A DNA stretch of 64,000 bases, from positions 62,001 through 126,000 of the forward strand of contig CACZBD010000005.1 in assembly GCA_902779305.1 (NCBI GenBank). The letters run 5' to 3'. A model generated the notes under the pieces. That model did not search any database. It was not told the DNA's origin and was given only the letters and a program-made list of their open reading frames with translations. Below are positions 8,425 through 16,807 of the stretch, in pieces. Both the position numbers and the translations under genes were made by a program. The stretch comes from an uncultured Lachnospiraceae bacterium (GTDB lineage: Bacteria; Bacillota; Clostridia; Lachnospirales; Lachnospiraceae). Within the stretch, counting starts at the first letter, position 1. The number at the start of each line of letters is the position of its first letter.

Positions 8425-9303
8425 TTACACGCAATCAACTTTTCCCCGTATTCCTCTGTGATAGTCTCTCATACCTTTAGCTATATGTTTAGCCATACCG
8501 TCATGCATAATCCAGCTGAGGACAATCCTTAACCATCGACCAGAATAGAAATATACGTAAGCAAGTATGCCAAACCTATACTTTTGAATCACATATAGTC
8601 TATTTCTTGTATCATAATAAGCATTCATTGCCGACTTTTTTCCACTGCTAGCGCCCACTTTATGCCATAGATGCGCAGATGGAATACATTTCATATTAAC
8701 ACCCAACTGCTTGAGTTTAAGCGAATAGTCAACATCTTCATAATACATAAAGAAATCTTCATCAAATAAGCCGACCCGCCTTATAATACTAATAGGTATC
8801 AACATACAACAACCCGTCAAAAAATCAATCGTTTTATCCCAATCTCTACATTTATATGTTTTTTTCCCAATTCGCTCATGCACCGCTCTTGCTCTTATCC
8901 GATCTATATGCCCTCCTGCATACCAGATTTTGTTTGGCTCGTCACTATAAAACATCACAGGCGAAAGAACCGTTGATCCATCATATTGACTTATAAGTTT
9001 AGATAGCATATGGGAATCAATAATCGTGTCATTATTTAAGAGTAGCACTGCATCATAGCCATTATTCATTGCATATCTGATTCCGATGTTGCTTCCTGCA
9101 GCAAATCCACGATTATCCTTAGCACAAATTAATCTAATATCATCCCTTTTTTTCAGTTCATTTGCGCTTCCATCTGGCGAATTATTATCAACCACTATTA
9201 TTTCATAGTTATCATATTGCTCAGATTCAACAATGGAATTGATACATTCAATAGTCAATCGCGCATGATTATAGTTTACCAGAACTATGGCCAGATTAAT
9301 CAT
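8425..9303 (-). CDS. GT2 family glycosyltransferase (rhamnosyltransferase-like)
   Basis: 292 residues with a GT-A fold. Visible motifs: AIVLVNYNHARLTIECI at the N-terminus, VVDNNSPDGS (nucleotide-binding aspartate), DNRGFAAGSNIGI, LLNNDTIID (metal-binding NDT) and FFMYYEDVDYSLKL (the ED of the acceptor/base region). This set is characteristic of the WbbL/RfbF rhamnosyltransferase-like GT2 group; the actual sugar is not determinable. The start overlaps the end of the polymerase gene by 8 bp, so the two are co-translated. Role: adds one sugar to the lipid-linked repeat unit at the cytoplasmic face. Confidence 0.85.
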   Translation of the reverse strand: MINLAIVLVNYNHARLTIECINSIVESEQYDNYEIIVVDNNSPDGSANELKKRDDIRLICAKDNRGFAAGSNIGIRYAMNNGYDAVLLLNNDTIIDSHMLSKLISQYDGSTVLSPVMFYSDEPNKIWYAGGHIDRIRARAVHERIGKKTYKCRDWDKTIDFLTGCCMLIPISIIRRVGLFDEDFFMYYEDVDYSLKLKQLGVNMKCIPSAHLWHKVGASSGKKSAMNAYYDTRNRLYVIQKYRFGILAYVYFYSGRWLRIVLSWIMHDGMAKHIAKGMRDYHRGIRGKVDCV

Positions 9304-10582
9304 CGCTAAATGCCTCTCTTCTAGATAATAAAATCATAAATGCAATTATAATTACATTAAAAGTAATCGAACTATAATCGTACATAATACTCATTATTAT
9401 CATCGCAATACCAGCCAACTTTACCTCTCTTTTTTTATCTCTTGTAAGAGTAAACAGAAAATAGTAATAGATTCCAAGCCCAAGCAATCCATACCCTAAA
9501 AGCAACTCAGCAAAATCACATTCTACTGCCCAAATACTGTTTCTCATATTTGCCGACAAATAATTAGATGTGATTGAAATATTCCGTATGAAAGCTAAGC
9601 CGGATGTTCTAGGGCCGATTCCGAAAATCCAATAAAAGATATCACCAAATGAAGCCCATGTTTTAATTGCCCACTTTGGATAAAACAAGTGTCTAATTGT
9701 GCTAATGTCTCTTCCGCTCGTATTGAACAAATCAAGAATTCTTTCAATGATGGAATCCATTTGTTTGGATAGAGCTTCATTCCATCTCATTGATAGAAGC
9801 ACAATAATAAGACCGACAAATGTCCCCATTAGTCGTGGCATTAATTCTCTAATTCTTTTTCTTTTCTTTTCATCCTGAAATACAGTAAGCATTGCAAGAA
9901 TAATAAGAACAACAAACCCAGTCCTAGACTGTGCAAGAATCGGACATATAATATATAGCCATCTAAACACCTTGCTTTTATCAAAAACAAACCCACACAT
10001 CATAATGTAGCTAGCAAATGCCGGATCTCTATTCAGTCCTGATGCTCTAATTACTTTTGTTGAACCATACACAAAAGAGTTCCAATTAACATTTGTTATT
10101 CCTCGAAACACGTCATCAAAAATAATTGATGAGATATTTATACCTAAAGCAATATAAAAAATAAATTGAACAATAATGAACAGAGCATGAATTCTTGCTA
10201 TATAGATGATTTGTGTAGAGAACGAATCCTGTAATTCATATTTATTACCAAGGTTTCCGCTAACAAATAGTACCAACGGAATATAGAGAAAGAAAACTTG
10301 TAAAAGATACTTTACAAATGTTTGGGGAAGGTCATCTATACGAATTATCGGATGGATCAACCCTATAGTTGCTGAAATACAAGATGCCAAAAGAAACAGA
10401 ATATAAATACGCTCTTTGGGAGATATTGATACTCTTCCGTTTCTAAGCAAAGCCGCAAATGCTCCAATCATAAACGGGATCATTCCTATTTTATTAATAG
10501 AGAAGCCCGAGAACTCTACAGCCATTAAGCTCGAGGTAAATAACATGATAAAAAGAGTGAAATGAAGATATTTCTTTAGCAT
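9296..10582 (-). CDS. Wzy-type O-antigen/EPS polymerase
   Basis: 428 residues with about 10-12 hydrophobic segments and one larger extracytoplasmic loop (roughly residues 255-340). That loop contains the PRTSGLAFIRN and SANMRNSIWAVECDFAE stretches, the position where Wzy and ligase-type proteins carry their functional loops. No enzymatic domain is present. In a cassette that already has Wzx, pyruvyl transferase and glycosyltransferases, this is the expected polymerase. Wzy proteins share little sequence, so the assignment rests on topology and context. An O-antigen-ligase-like protein is the alternative. Confidence 0.75.
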   Translation of the reverse strand: MLKKYLHFTLFIMLFTSSLMAVEFSGFSINKIGMIPFMIGAFAALLRNGRVSISPKERIYILFLLASCISATIGLIHPIIRIDDLPQTFVKYLLQVFFLYIPLVLFVSGNLGNKYELQDSFSTQIIYIARIHALFIIVQFIFYIALGINISSIIFDDVFRGITNVNWNSFVYGSTKVIRASGLNRDPAFASYIMMCGFVFDKSKVFRWLYIICPILAQSRTGFVVLIILAMLTVFQDEKKRKRIRELMPRLMGTFVGLIIVLLSMRWNEALSKQMDSIIERILDLFNTSGRDISTIRHLFYPKWAIKTWASFGDIFYWIFGIGPRTSGLAFIRNISITSNYLSANMRNSIWAVECDFAELLLGYGLLGLGIYYYFLFTLTRDKKREVKLAGIAMIIMSIMYDYSSITFNVIIIAFMILLSRREAFSDD

Positions 10583-10614
10583 AGTTAACTAAATCCTCAA
10601 CAAACCAAACCTAT

Positions 10615-11700
10615 TCAGTAACCCACCATTGACTTCAACTCTGACATATATTCCTTACTTGCTTTATTCCAATCGAACTCTAATAAATATTCATCCGCAA
10701 GCATACGCTTCTTGTTGAAATTATACTTTTGCTCGACTATTATGCTCATTTGTTGTACAAGACTCTCTAAATCATCTAAACCAAAAAAAAGCCCATAATT
10801 CCTGGAAACTTCCCTATTTGTTGGAATATCACTGAGAATAATAGGCAGGTGACATTTCATGCACTCTAACTGTGTTGAACCAAATCCCTCATATCTAGTT
10901 GGAAAAATAAACGCTTGTGCATGATTGTAAAGCCTATTACAGTCCTGCTCCGAAATATATCCCGTAAAAAGAATATCCCCTGAGTATTCTGATTGTTCAA
11001 CTTTTTTCACAAAGGAATCATATCCAAATCCCGGCCGTCCTGCCAGCACTAACTTACTGTCCTTTGCTTTTTCACACATTCGTTTTAATTGGATAAATGC
11101 ATCAATAACGAATCCAACATTCTTCCTTTTTTCAATAGTGCCAACAAATAGAAAATAGGGATAATTATCAATATCTTTTATCACCTTATTAGCATACATT
11201 TCATATGCTTCCATTGGCTCTATTCCCTCATATAGTCCAGGATAAACCACTACAACATCAGTCGCTTTAGGAAAAGTCTTGTTTATCTCCTCTTTCGTTG
11301 AATTTGAAACAGTAAAGATCTTATCCGCATTTTTTATAGTATTAATAATCATCCACTTGTTATATATTCTGTATAATATAGGCAATGTATAAGGATGATA
11401 AAAAGATGCCATATCATGAATCGTTGCAACATATTTTGTCTTTCTGTTTTTTCTAAAAGGAATAGCATAATTTGTGTAAATAACAACATCATATTTTTGG
11501 GTTATTTTTTTCTGGTACTTTCTTCCATTTATGGTTACCAAATACTTAATTCTTCCCCATACTCTATTATGTTTTTGCGTTTGTTGAACTAATTCAATAT
11601 TCTCTCCTAAAGCCTTAATTGAATCATATAGATGTTGACTATATTTTCCGATACCCGTCCCCAGACAGATCTGATTCCCATCATCCAGTAGAATTCTCAT
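10615..11700 (-). CDS. GT4 family glycosyltransferase
   Basis: 361 residues, GT-B fold. The N-terminus reads DDGNQICLGTGIGKYSQHL, with the Gly-rich acceptor-domain loop. The C-terminal donor domain has FLFVGTIEKRKNVGFVIDAF, LVLAGRPG, and EGFGSTQLECM, the E-x7-E motif of retaining GT4 enzymes. GAGGA lies before ATG 11700. A mannosyltransferase-like function is common in this subgroup but cannot be fixed here. It is AT-rich and closely spaced with its neighbours (14 bp from the upstream gene's stop). Confidence 0.85.
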   Translation of the reverse strand: MRILLDDGNQICLGTGIGKYSQHLYDSIKALGENIELVQQTQKHNRVWGRIKYLVTINGRKYQKKITQKYDVVIYTNYAIPFRKNRKTKYVATIHDMASFYHPYTLPILYRIYNKWMIINTIKNADKIFTVSNSTKEEINKTFPKATDVVVVYPGLYEGIEPMEAYEMYANKVIKDIDNYPYFLFVGTIEKRKNVGFVIDAFIQLKRMCEKAKDSKLVLAGRPGFGYDSFVKKVEQSEYSGDILFTGYISEQDCNRLYNHAQAFIFPTRYEGFGSTQLECMKCHLPIILSDIPTNREVSRNYGLFFGLDDLESLVQQMSIIVEQKYNFNKKRMLADEYLLEFDWNKASKEYMSELKSMVGY

Positions 11701-11714
11701 TTATAATCCTCATC

Positions 11715-12986
11715 TTAATCGTTGATACATCCGTTACTTAAGCATCTTTCCAATTGTTTTTTTGTAATATCCCAATTAATATATTTATTTATAAACTCTG
11801 CAGCCCTTTTTCCAATTGTCAACCTACGATTGTCATCTAATAGCAGATCAATTATGTTGCTAGCAAATTCGTGATCCTTATCAGCAATAACCCAATCCGA
11901 ACCATCAATAGCATTAATGTTTTCAGCCCCTATACTTGAAGTCACTACTGGAAGCCCTATCGCCATAGCTTCCAAAATCTTTGTTTTAACACCACTTCCG
12001 TAAATCATTGGGCAAACAAACACCTTACACCTTTCAAGATATTTCCGAACATCATCTACCTTTCCAGTAAAAGTCACCCTATCAGACGACAGTTTGAGTA
12101 GATCCGCTGAAGCTCCTCCGCCAATAACTATGAACTGTGCATCAGAAACATCGCTTAAAACTTTCGGGAAAATATCCGAAACAAAGTGCTTTACAGCGCT
12201 TTCATTGTGCGAGACATTAAGTGCACCTAGAAAACCGATAAGATTGTCCTTTTTGTCGCACTCTCTGTAATAAAAGTATTCAGTGTCGACACCTAATGGA
12301 ACCGTAACCGCCTTTTCTTTGCCTAATTCCCGGTTAAATGTCTTTGTTTCTTGCTCAGCAACAAAGATAGTCGCATTACTTGCGCTTCCCATTTCAAGTT
12401 CGTATCTGCTTAACAGTTTAATCTCTTTTTTAACTACTGCTTGCCTTATCGGTTTTAACATGATAAATGCTTGTAGCGCTTTAGGTACACTATTCAGAAA
12501 AGCCCCATACGGATTAATTTGAGAAATACCCGATTCAACCTGTCGTTTATATCGGAGTGAAATCCTATCATCAAGGTCCGCTATTGTATAAGCCTCTCGA
12601 TCACGAAGGTATTCCGTACATCTGACCATATCTCCTATAATAATTTCCGGCTGTTCTTCAACTATCAGACCGTCAATTATTTCCTTGGCTTCCTTCGACC
12701 AAAACAAAGAAGTTTGCATGGGAAGCTTTTGCTTTATTTGTGACATCCATACAACATTTTTTATTTTTTCATTCGCATTGGGTTTAGGCAGAAGCACTAA
12801 TCTGTCAATGAATTCAGGCTTTAACGTTACATCATCTCCAGTTTCAAGAAACGATGCGATAATCAACCGGCAATTTAGCTCATCGTGGATGATGCGGCTG
12901 TAATGGTATAAAGAATTTTTTCTTCCCGATGTAGCCGGAAATGGCAATCTGGCCGTAATAAACAAAACCGTTATATTTTGTTTCAT
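11715..12986 (-). CDS. GT4-like glycosyltransferase, first gene of the variable cassette
   Basis: 423 residues. N-terminal domain: FITARLPFPATSGRKNSLY, similar to the acceptor domain of sugar transferases of the GT4/GtrA-like group. C-terminal donor domain: GFLGALNVSHNESAVKHFV, FIVIGGGAS, VTFTGKVDDVRKYL, and YGSGVKTKILEAMAIGLPVV containing the donor-binding Glu/Lys pattern. GGTGA precedes ATG 12986. It is first in the AT-rich cassette and is separated from the conserved EPS genes by the oppositely oriented HicB-like gene. It therefore probably needs its own promoter in the ~95 AT-rich bases upstream; I see no clear consensus pair there. Confidence 0.8.
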   Translation of the reverse strand: MKQNITVLFITARLPFPATSGRKNSLYHYSRIIHDELNCRLIIASFLETGDDVTLKPEFIDRLVLLPKPNANEKIKNVVWMSQIKQKLPMQTSLFWSKEAKEIIDGLIVEEQPEIIIGDMVRCTEYLRDREAYTIADLDDRISLRYKRQVESGISQINPYGAFLNSVPKALQAFIMLKPIRQAVVKKEIKLLSRYELEMGSASNATIFVAEQETKTFNRELGKEKAVTVPLGVDTEYFYYRECDKKDNLIGFLGALNVSHNESAVKHFVSDIFPKVLSDVSDAQFIVIGGGASADLLKLSSDRVTFTGKVDDVRKYLERCKVFVCPMIYGSGVKTKILEAMAIGLPVVTSSIGAENINAIDGSDWVIADKDHEFASNIIDLLLDDNRRLTIGKRAAEFINKYINWDITKKQLERCLSNGCIND

Positions 12987-13080
12987 AGTTTAAATCACCA
13001 AAAACACACTGTTACTTTCATATATGCATTTGCATCTATATATAGCTACATTTCATATCATTCCATACTAAAAAACAATA

Positions 13081-13134
13081 GGAGTTTGTCCGTGGGTAAA
13101 CAGAAAATGAATCGCTTTACCGAAAACAAACTCC
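13081..13134. repeat. Long imperfect inverted repeat at the cassette junction
   Basis: GGAGTTTGT (13081-13089) pairs with ACAAACTCC (13126-13134). Inside it, GGTAAA (13095-13100) pairs with TTTACC (13116-13121). Together they form a two-segment stem of 15 bp. It lies between divergent genes, exactly where the AT-rich cassette ends, so it could be a hairpin in a leader RNA or the relic of a mobile-element end. Confidence 0.6.
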
Positions 13135-13148
13135 ATCCCTAAAAAGAA

Positions 13149-13190
13149 CTGCCTGTCTACATGATCAGGCAGATAATCGATCTGCTGATC
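13149..13190 (+). promoter_or_regulatory. Two mutually exclusive hairpins in the hicB leader
   Basis: CTGCCTG (13149-13155) can pair with CAGGCAG (13166-13172). Alternatively GATCAGGCAGAT (13163-13174) pairs with ATCTGCTGATC (13180-13190) around a 5-nt loop with one bulged G. The two stems share bases, so only one can form at a time. The second stem ends one base before the AGGAGG (13192-13197) that serves ATG 13205. Alternative folding that changes ribosome access is plausible (inference). Confidence 0.45.
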
Positions 13191-13204
13191 CAGGAGGACC
13201 TTAT

Positions 13205-13555
13205 ATGAACTACATCATGAAATGCAAAGGTTATATAGGCAGTGTAGAATTCTCCGAGCCGGATGGTTTGTTTTTCGGCAAAGTTCTTGGGATTCGTTCC
13301 CTGATCTCTTATGAAGGGACAAATGCTGCCGAACTCGTAGCGGATTTCCACGGTGCAGTCGATGATTATCTGTCTGCATGCGAAGCGGATGGAGTACAGC
13401 CCAAAACCGCATATAAAGGCAGCCTCAATGTGCGATTTAAAGATGCGGATACTCATCGCAAGGCTGCAGTCTATGCGATCATGCACGGACAAAGTCTTAA
13501 TAGTTTTATAGAAGAAGCCATCATTGACAAACTCTCCTCCTCAAGCATACAATGA
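13205..13555 (+). CDS. HicB-like antitoxin-type protein
   Basis: 116 residues. The N-terminal ~70 form the partial RNase-H-like HicB fold (YIGSVEFSEPDGLFFGKVLGI, then a YEG-x-N and ADFHGAVDDYL pattern). The C-terminal ~35 (RKAAVYAIMHGQSLNSFIEEAI) look like a ribbon-helix-helix DNA-binding segment. HicB proteins neutralise HicA RNase toxins and repress their own operon. No intact hicA is present, but a 15-codon frame ending in MIRQIIDLLIQEDLI stops in ATGA overlap with this start and could be a hicA relic. AGGAGG lies 7 nt upstream. It is the only plus-strand gene inside the EPS locus. Confidence 0.75.
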   Translation: MNYIMKCKGYIGSVEFSEPDGLFFGKVLGIRSLISYEGTNAAELVADFHGAVDDYLSACEADGVQPKTAYKGSLNVRFKDADTHRKAAVYAIMHGQSLNSFIEEAIIDKLSSSSIQ

Positions 13556-13570
13556 CTATCCGTCATGATC

Positions 13571-15022
13571 TTATGCCGCGCCTTTTCTCGTCATCACAAC
13601 CCAGACGGTCTTTATGAGGATCCGAAGATCCAGGCCGATGCTCCAGTTCTCGATATATTCGCGGTCCATTTTTACCACTTCATCAAAATCAGTCAGATTG
13701 CTTCTTCCGCTGACCTGCCAGATCCCGGTGATCCCGGGTTTCATGCTGGCGCGGATCCGGTGTTCCATGTTGTAGTTTTCCCACTCTTCCATTGTGCAGG
13801 GACGCCAGCCGACAAGTGACATATCGCCTCTGAGCACATCCAGAAACTGCGGGAATTCATCCAGACTGTATGCACGAAGGATATTGCCGATCCCGCAGGC
13901 TTTGCCGTGGCGGTCTTTCTTCTCGCTGCCGATGATGCGCGGATCGTCATCCATCTTAAACATCATATTGCTTTTGACTTTATTCTGCGACATCAGGGAC
14001 GGCTTTCGGTCCTCGGCATCCGGATACATCGTGCGGAACTTATGCATGGTAAACGGCTTTCCGTTCTGCCCGATCCGCTCCTGCGTAAAAAATACGGAGC
14101 CCGGAGACTTGAATCGGATCAAAGGAGCCACAAAGATATAAAGAATGCCCGTGATCAGACAGCCGACAAGGCTACCGATGATATCGATCGCACGCTTGAG
14201 CGCAAGTTCCCACATGCTCACACTTCTTAAACTGGTCGTGAAGACCTTGTAGTTTCCAAGCGTGTTGACCTGCGCCGCCGTCCAGTTTCCGCTGTCCGGG
14301 ACGTCCACAACATAACTGACCACGATACCTGCATTGATCAGCTGTTCTGTCAGATCGGTCAGTTCCTTGTAGGTCTCGCCGTTCTCCGGCGGCACGACCA
14401 CAGCTTCATCCACCCAGTTCTGTACCAGGTCTTTTGTATTTTTACCGTTCAGGGAATGTACGGGGATCCCCTCGTACTCTGAGATGTCTTTTTTTCTGTC
14501 CAAAAGAAAGATCCGCTGCACGCTGCAGGCCTTGTCGGAACAGATCTTTTCCATGGCCTGCGGCAGCATCTTTTTGATCGTGATCAGCACGATATGACGT
14601 GTTTTTTTCACGATCTGCGCATTGATGCGATTTTTATTTAAGAACCGGAAGGTCCAGCTGAGCAGAACGAACAGAACCGCAGTAAAACCGTACTGCAGTC
14701 TGGAAACGATTCCGGTCTCATGAACAATAAACAGGTAGACCAGCGCGATCAGGAACACGCTGATCATATATTTGATCACCGCTATGGCTTCATCGATCCG
14801 GCCGCGTTTCAGGATGCCGCTGTAGTTTCCGATAAACACAATCACGACAAGCTGCGCCGCAGCAAGTACGGCCGCCTGAAACTGAAAGGCCTCGTTCGCA
14901 TACGGATTTAAGAATCCGTGGAACAGCCAGTATGCGATCACGAAACTCGCCTGCATGCAGATCAGATCGATGAGGATAAAATCCGCATGCTTCATCAAAC
15001 CTGTGGTTGATCTTCTGATCAT
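13571..15022 (-). CDS. Polyprenyl-phosphate sugar-1-phosphate transferase (EPS priming enzyme)
   Basis: 483 residues. The N-terminal ~130 hold four transmembrane helices, the middle part a nucleotide-binding-like domain, and the C-terminal ~200 the bacterial sugar transferase domain. That domain shows ALKRAIDIIGSLVGC, FTQERIGQNGKPFTMHKFRTM, SLDEFPQFLDVLRGDMSLVG and KPGITGIWQVSGRS, the WbaP/EpsL catalytic signatures with the conserved Asp-Glu pair. It transfers hexose-1-phosphate from a UDP-sugar to undecaprenyl phosphate and starts the repeat unit. A GGGGAAGAG site precedes ATG 15022. Convergent with the HicB-like gene (15 bp between). Its base composition matches the chromosomal side rather than the cassette. 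Confidence 0.92.
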   Translation of the reverse strand: MIRRSTTGLMKHADFILIDLICMQASFVIAYWLFHGFLNPYANEAFQFQAAVLAAAQLVVIVFIGNYSGILKRGRIDEAIAVIKYMISVFLIALVYLFIVHETGIVSRLQYGFTAVLFVLLSWTFRFLNKNRINAQIVKKTRHIVLITIKKMLPQAMEKICSDKACSVQRIFLLDRKKDISEYEGIPVHSLNGKNTKDLVQNWVDEAVVVPPENGETYKELTDLTEQLINAGIVVSYVVDVPDSGNWTAAQVNTLGNYKVFTTSLRSVSMWELALKRAIDIIGSLVGCLITGILYIFVAPLIRFKSPGSVFFTQERIGQNGKPFTMHKFRTMYPDAEDRKPSLMSQNKVKSNMMFKMDDDPRIIGSEKKDRHGKACGIGNILRAYSLDEFPQFLDVLRGDMSLVGWRPCTMEEWENYNMEHRIRASMKPGITGIWQVSGRSNLTDFDEVVKMDREYIENWSIGLDLRILIKTVWVVMTRKGAA

Positions 15023-15046
15023 CTCTTCCCCTCAATACTTACATGA

Positions 15047-15625
15047 TCATTTCAAAATCGAATAGTTGCAAGGGATCGGCAGTTTTGCCCTGATCTTTCC
15101 GTTCTTCCATACCGTCCTGACAACTCTGGGCTTCAGTTCACCCGGCACATAAACCAGCAGCACAACCTTTTCGCCCGGAAGAAGTCCCGCCGCCGTTAAG
15201 TCAACCGTGAAATTGCCGGTTTTTCCGTTGGAAAAACTGAGCATGCCGGATTTCGTCATCAGCCCCATAACGCCCTGACTCTGCAGTAATTTCTGCAATT
15301 CAGCGTCTTTTAACAGATCCGCTTTTGCCATGGCGATCAGGGCCGGCGCTGCGGGAAGAGAACCGAACAGCACGCCCGCTTCAAGTTTTGTGCCGACTTC
15401 ACCGTTCACGCCTGCTGCCAGCGCAACGGCCTGTTCGGGTGTTGTTGCAACCATTGCCTGCTCAGCTTCCGTCAATGTGTAGCCCTTTTGCGCCACAACT
15501 GCGGTAGGCACGCTGACAGGAGTGTTCATGACCGTCTGTGTACTCGGACTTGCCGCAAATACAGGCACGGTCATTGCTGCGCTTAAGAGCAGCGCGGTTG
15601 TCAGGGTAAGAAACCGTTTTTTCAT
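15047..15625 (-). CDS. Small secreted protein of the EPS operon, unknown function
   Basis: 192 residues from ATG 15625, chosen because GGAGG lies 8 nt before it; an in-frame upstream ATG at 15658 lacks a site. A Sec signal peptide is clear: MKKRF, a hydrophobic core, then VFAAS as cleavage site. The mature protein is Ala/Leu-rich helical at first and ends in a beta-rich segment (SNGKTGNFTVDLTAAGLLPG ... VVLLVYVPGE) resembling an Ig-like fold. I recognise no family. Position between the LCP ligase and the priming transferase, in the same tight operon, suggests an extracytoplasmic role in EPS assembly or attachment (inference). Confidence 0.75.
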   Translation of the reverse strand: MKKRFLTLTTALLLSAAMTVPVFAASPSTQTVMNTPVSVPTAVVAQKGYTLTEAEQAMVATTPEQAVALAAGVNGEVGTKLEAGVLFGSLPAAPALIAMAKADLLKDAELQKLLQSQGVMGLMTKSGMLSFSNGKTGNFTVDLTAAGLLPGEKVVLLVYVPGELKPRVVRTVWKNGKIRAKLPIPCNYSILK

Positions 15626-15664
15626 CTTTTTCTCCTCCATAAAATATGAATTATGCAATATAAA

Positions 15665-16804
15665 TCAAGCTCCGCTTGATGGCAACTCCTCATAAAACAC
15701 GTTCAAAATCAGTTGGATCAGGGCATCCTCATCCGCGTGAAACTGTTCGAAATCATCCTTGAATTCGGTTTCACCGGTCAGGGAATACATCCTTTCTTCC
15801 GTAAAAGTCATATCCTTTGCATCTTTGACAAGCTTCGGCAGATCGATGCTTGCTACGATGTAGTCAGAACCTTCTTCATAGATCCTCGTGGCTTTTCCGG
15901 GATCTGCAAGCAGCTTTTCCATTACGGCCACGATATACTGCTGCTGCCTGAGCAGGCGGTTATTTGCGGAAGCAAATTCATCCACATCTCTGGTCCTAAG
16001 ATATGCGTATGCCTGCTCTCCGTTCAGCGTGACCGGTTTTCCCTTGGTGATCACGACATCTCCGCGTTTGATGCTTTCTATCGGAGTTAGTTCCACGCCG
16101 CCGATCGAATCGTTCAGCGCTGCAAGACCGCCCATGTTCAGCGAAAGATACCCGGAGATCGGGATCCCCTTGAACAGCCGGTTGACCGCATCCACGCTCC
16201 TGATGCAGGAAAGCTTCATCCCGTCACCGTATCCGTGCTGCAGGCAGATCTGCAGGTCCATCTGCACCAAATAATTCCCGTCCCGATCATACACATCCAC
16301 CGGAACCATTGTATTTCTGTTGATGGCGATCACACTGATCTCCTGCCTGCTGCGGTCCGTGACCACCAGAAAGATCGCATCGGACTGCCCGCCGCTGATC
16401 CCATCCTCGGCAGGTTTTACGACATCGTCATTGTCGATCCCGAGAAACAGATAGTTCTGCAGCCCGCTCTTGTACTGATACTGCTTTCCGCGGTAGCCAA
16501 CGATCCCCTCACTCCACTTTTCGTCGGAAAAATCACCGACACACGTGATCTCGCGGACCGTCCGGGCATCCTGTTTTTCATCTGCGGACGGTTCTGCCGG
16601 CTTCACGGTCTGTGCCGAAGCATTTTCGGGCATATTTTCCGTCACCGTGGCGCTTTCCGTGCGCACGCCCCTCTGCTGACGCAAGATCACAACCAGCACG
16701 GTTGTCAGTGCGCCGGCGGTGATCAGTGCGCACAGGATCACGATCAGGGTCCTTACGATCATATTCGGTTGTTGTTTCCCCCTGTTCTCCCCCTGATATC
16801 CCAT
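15665..16804 (-). CDS. LytR-CpsA-Psr (LCP) family glycopolymer ligase
   Basis: 379 residues. Cytoplasmic N-terminus, one transmembrane helix (~16-40), a Glu/Ala linker, then the LCP domain from ~110: NYLFLGIDND, QSDAIFLVV, SVIAINRNTMVPV (conserved Arg contacting the pyrophosphate), GYLSLNMGGL, and YAYLRTRDVDEFASANNRLL followed by RQQ. LCP enzymes transfer undecaprenyl-diphosphate-linked polymers to peptidoglycan, so this one probably anchors the EPS to the wall. The usual GDxxRxxRQ segment reads SANNRLLRQ, keeping the arginines but not the GD. Three bp from the GH3-like gene. Confidence 0.9.
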   Translation of the reverse strand: MGYQGENRGKQQPNMIVRTLIVILCALITAGALTTVLVVILRQQRGVRTESATVTENMPENASAQTVKPAEPSADEKQDARTVREITCVGDFSDEKWSEGIVGYRGKQYQYKSGLQNYLFLGIDNDDVVKPAEDGISGGQSDAIFLVVTDRSRQEISVIAINRNTMVPVDVYDRDGNYLVQMDLQICLQHGYGDGMKLSCIRSVDAVNRLFKGIPISGYLSLNMGGLAALNDSIGGVELTPIESIKRGDVVITKGKPVTLNGEQAYAYLRTRDVDEFASANNRLLRQQQYIVAVMEKLLADPGKATRIYEEGSDYIVASIDLPKLVKDAKDMTFTEERMYSLTGETEFKDDFEQFHADEDALIQLILNVFYEELPSSGA

Positions 16805-16807
16805 GGT

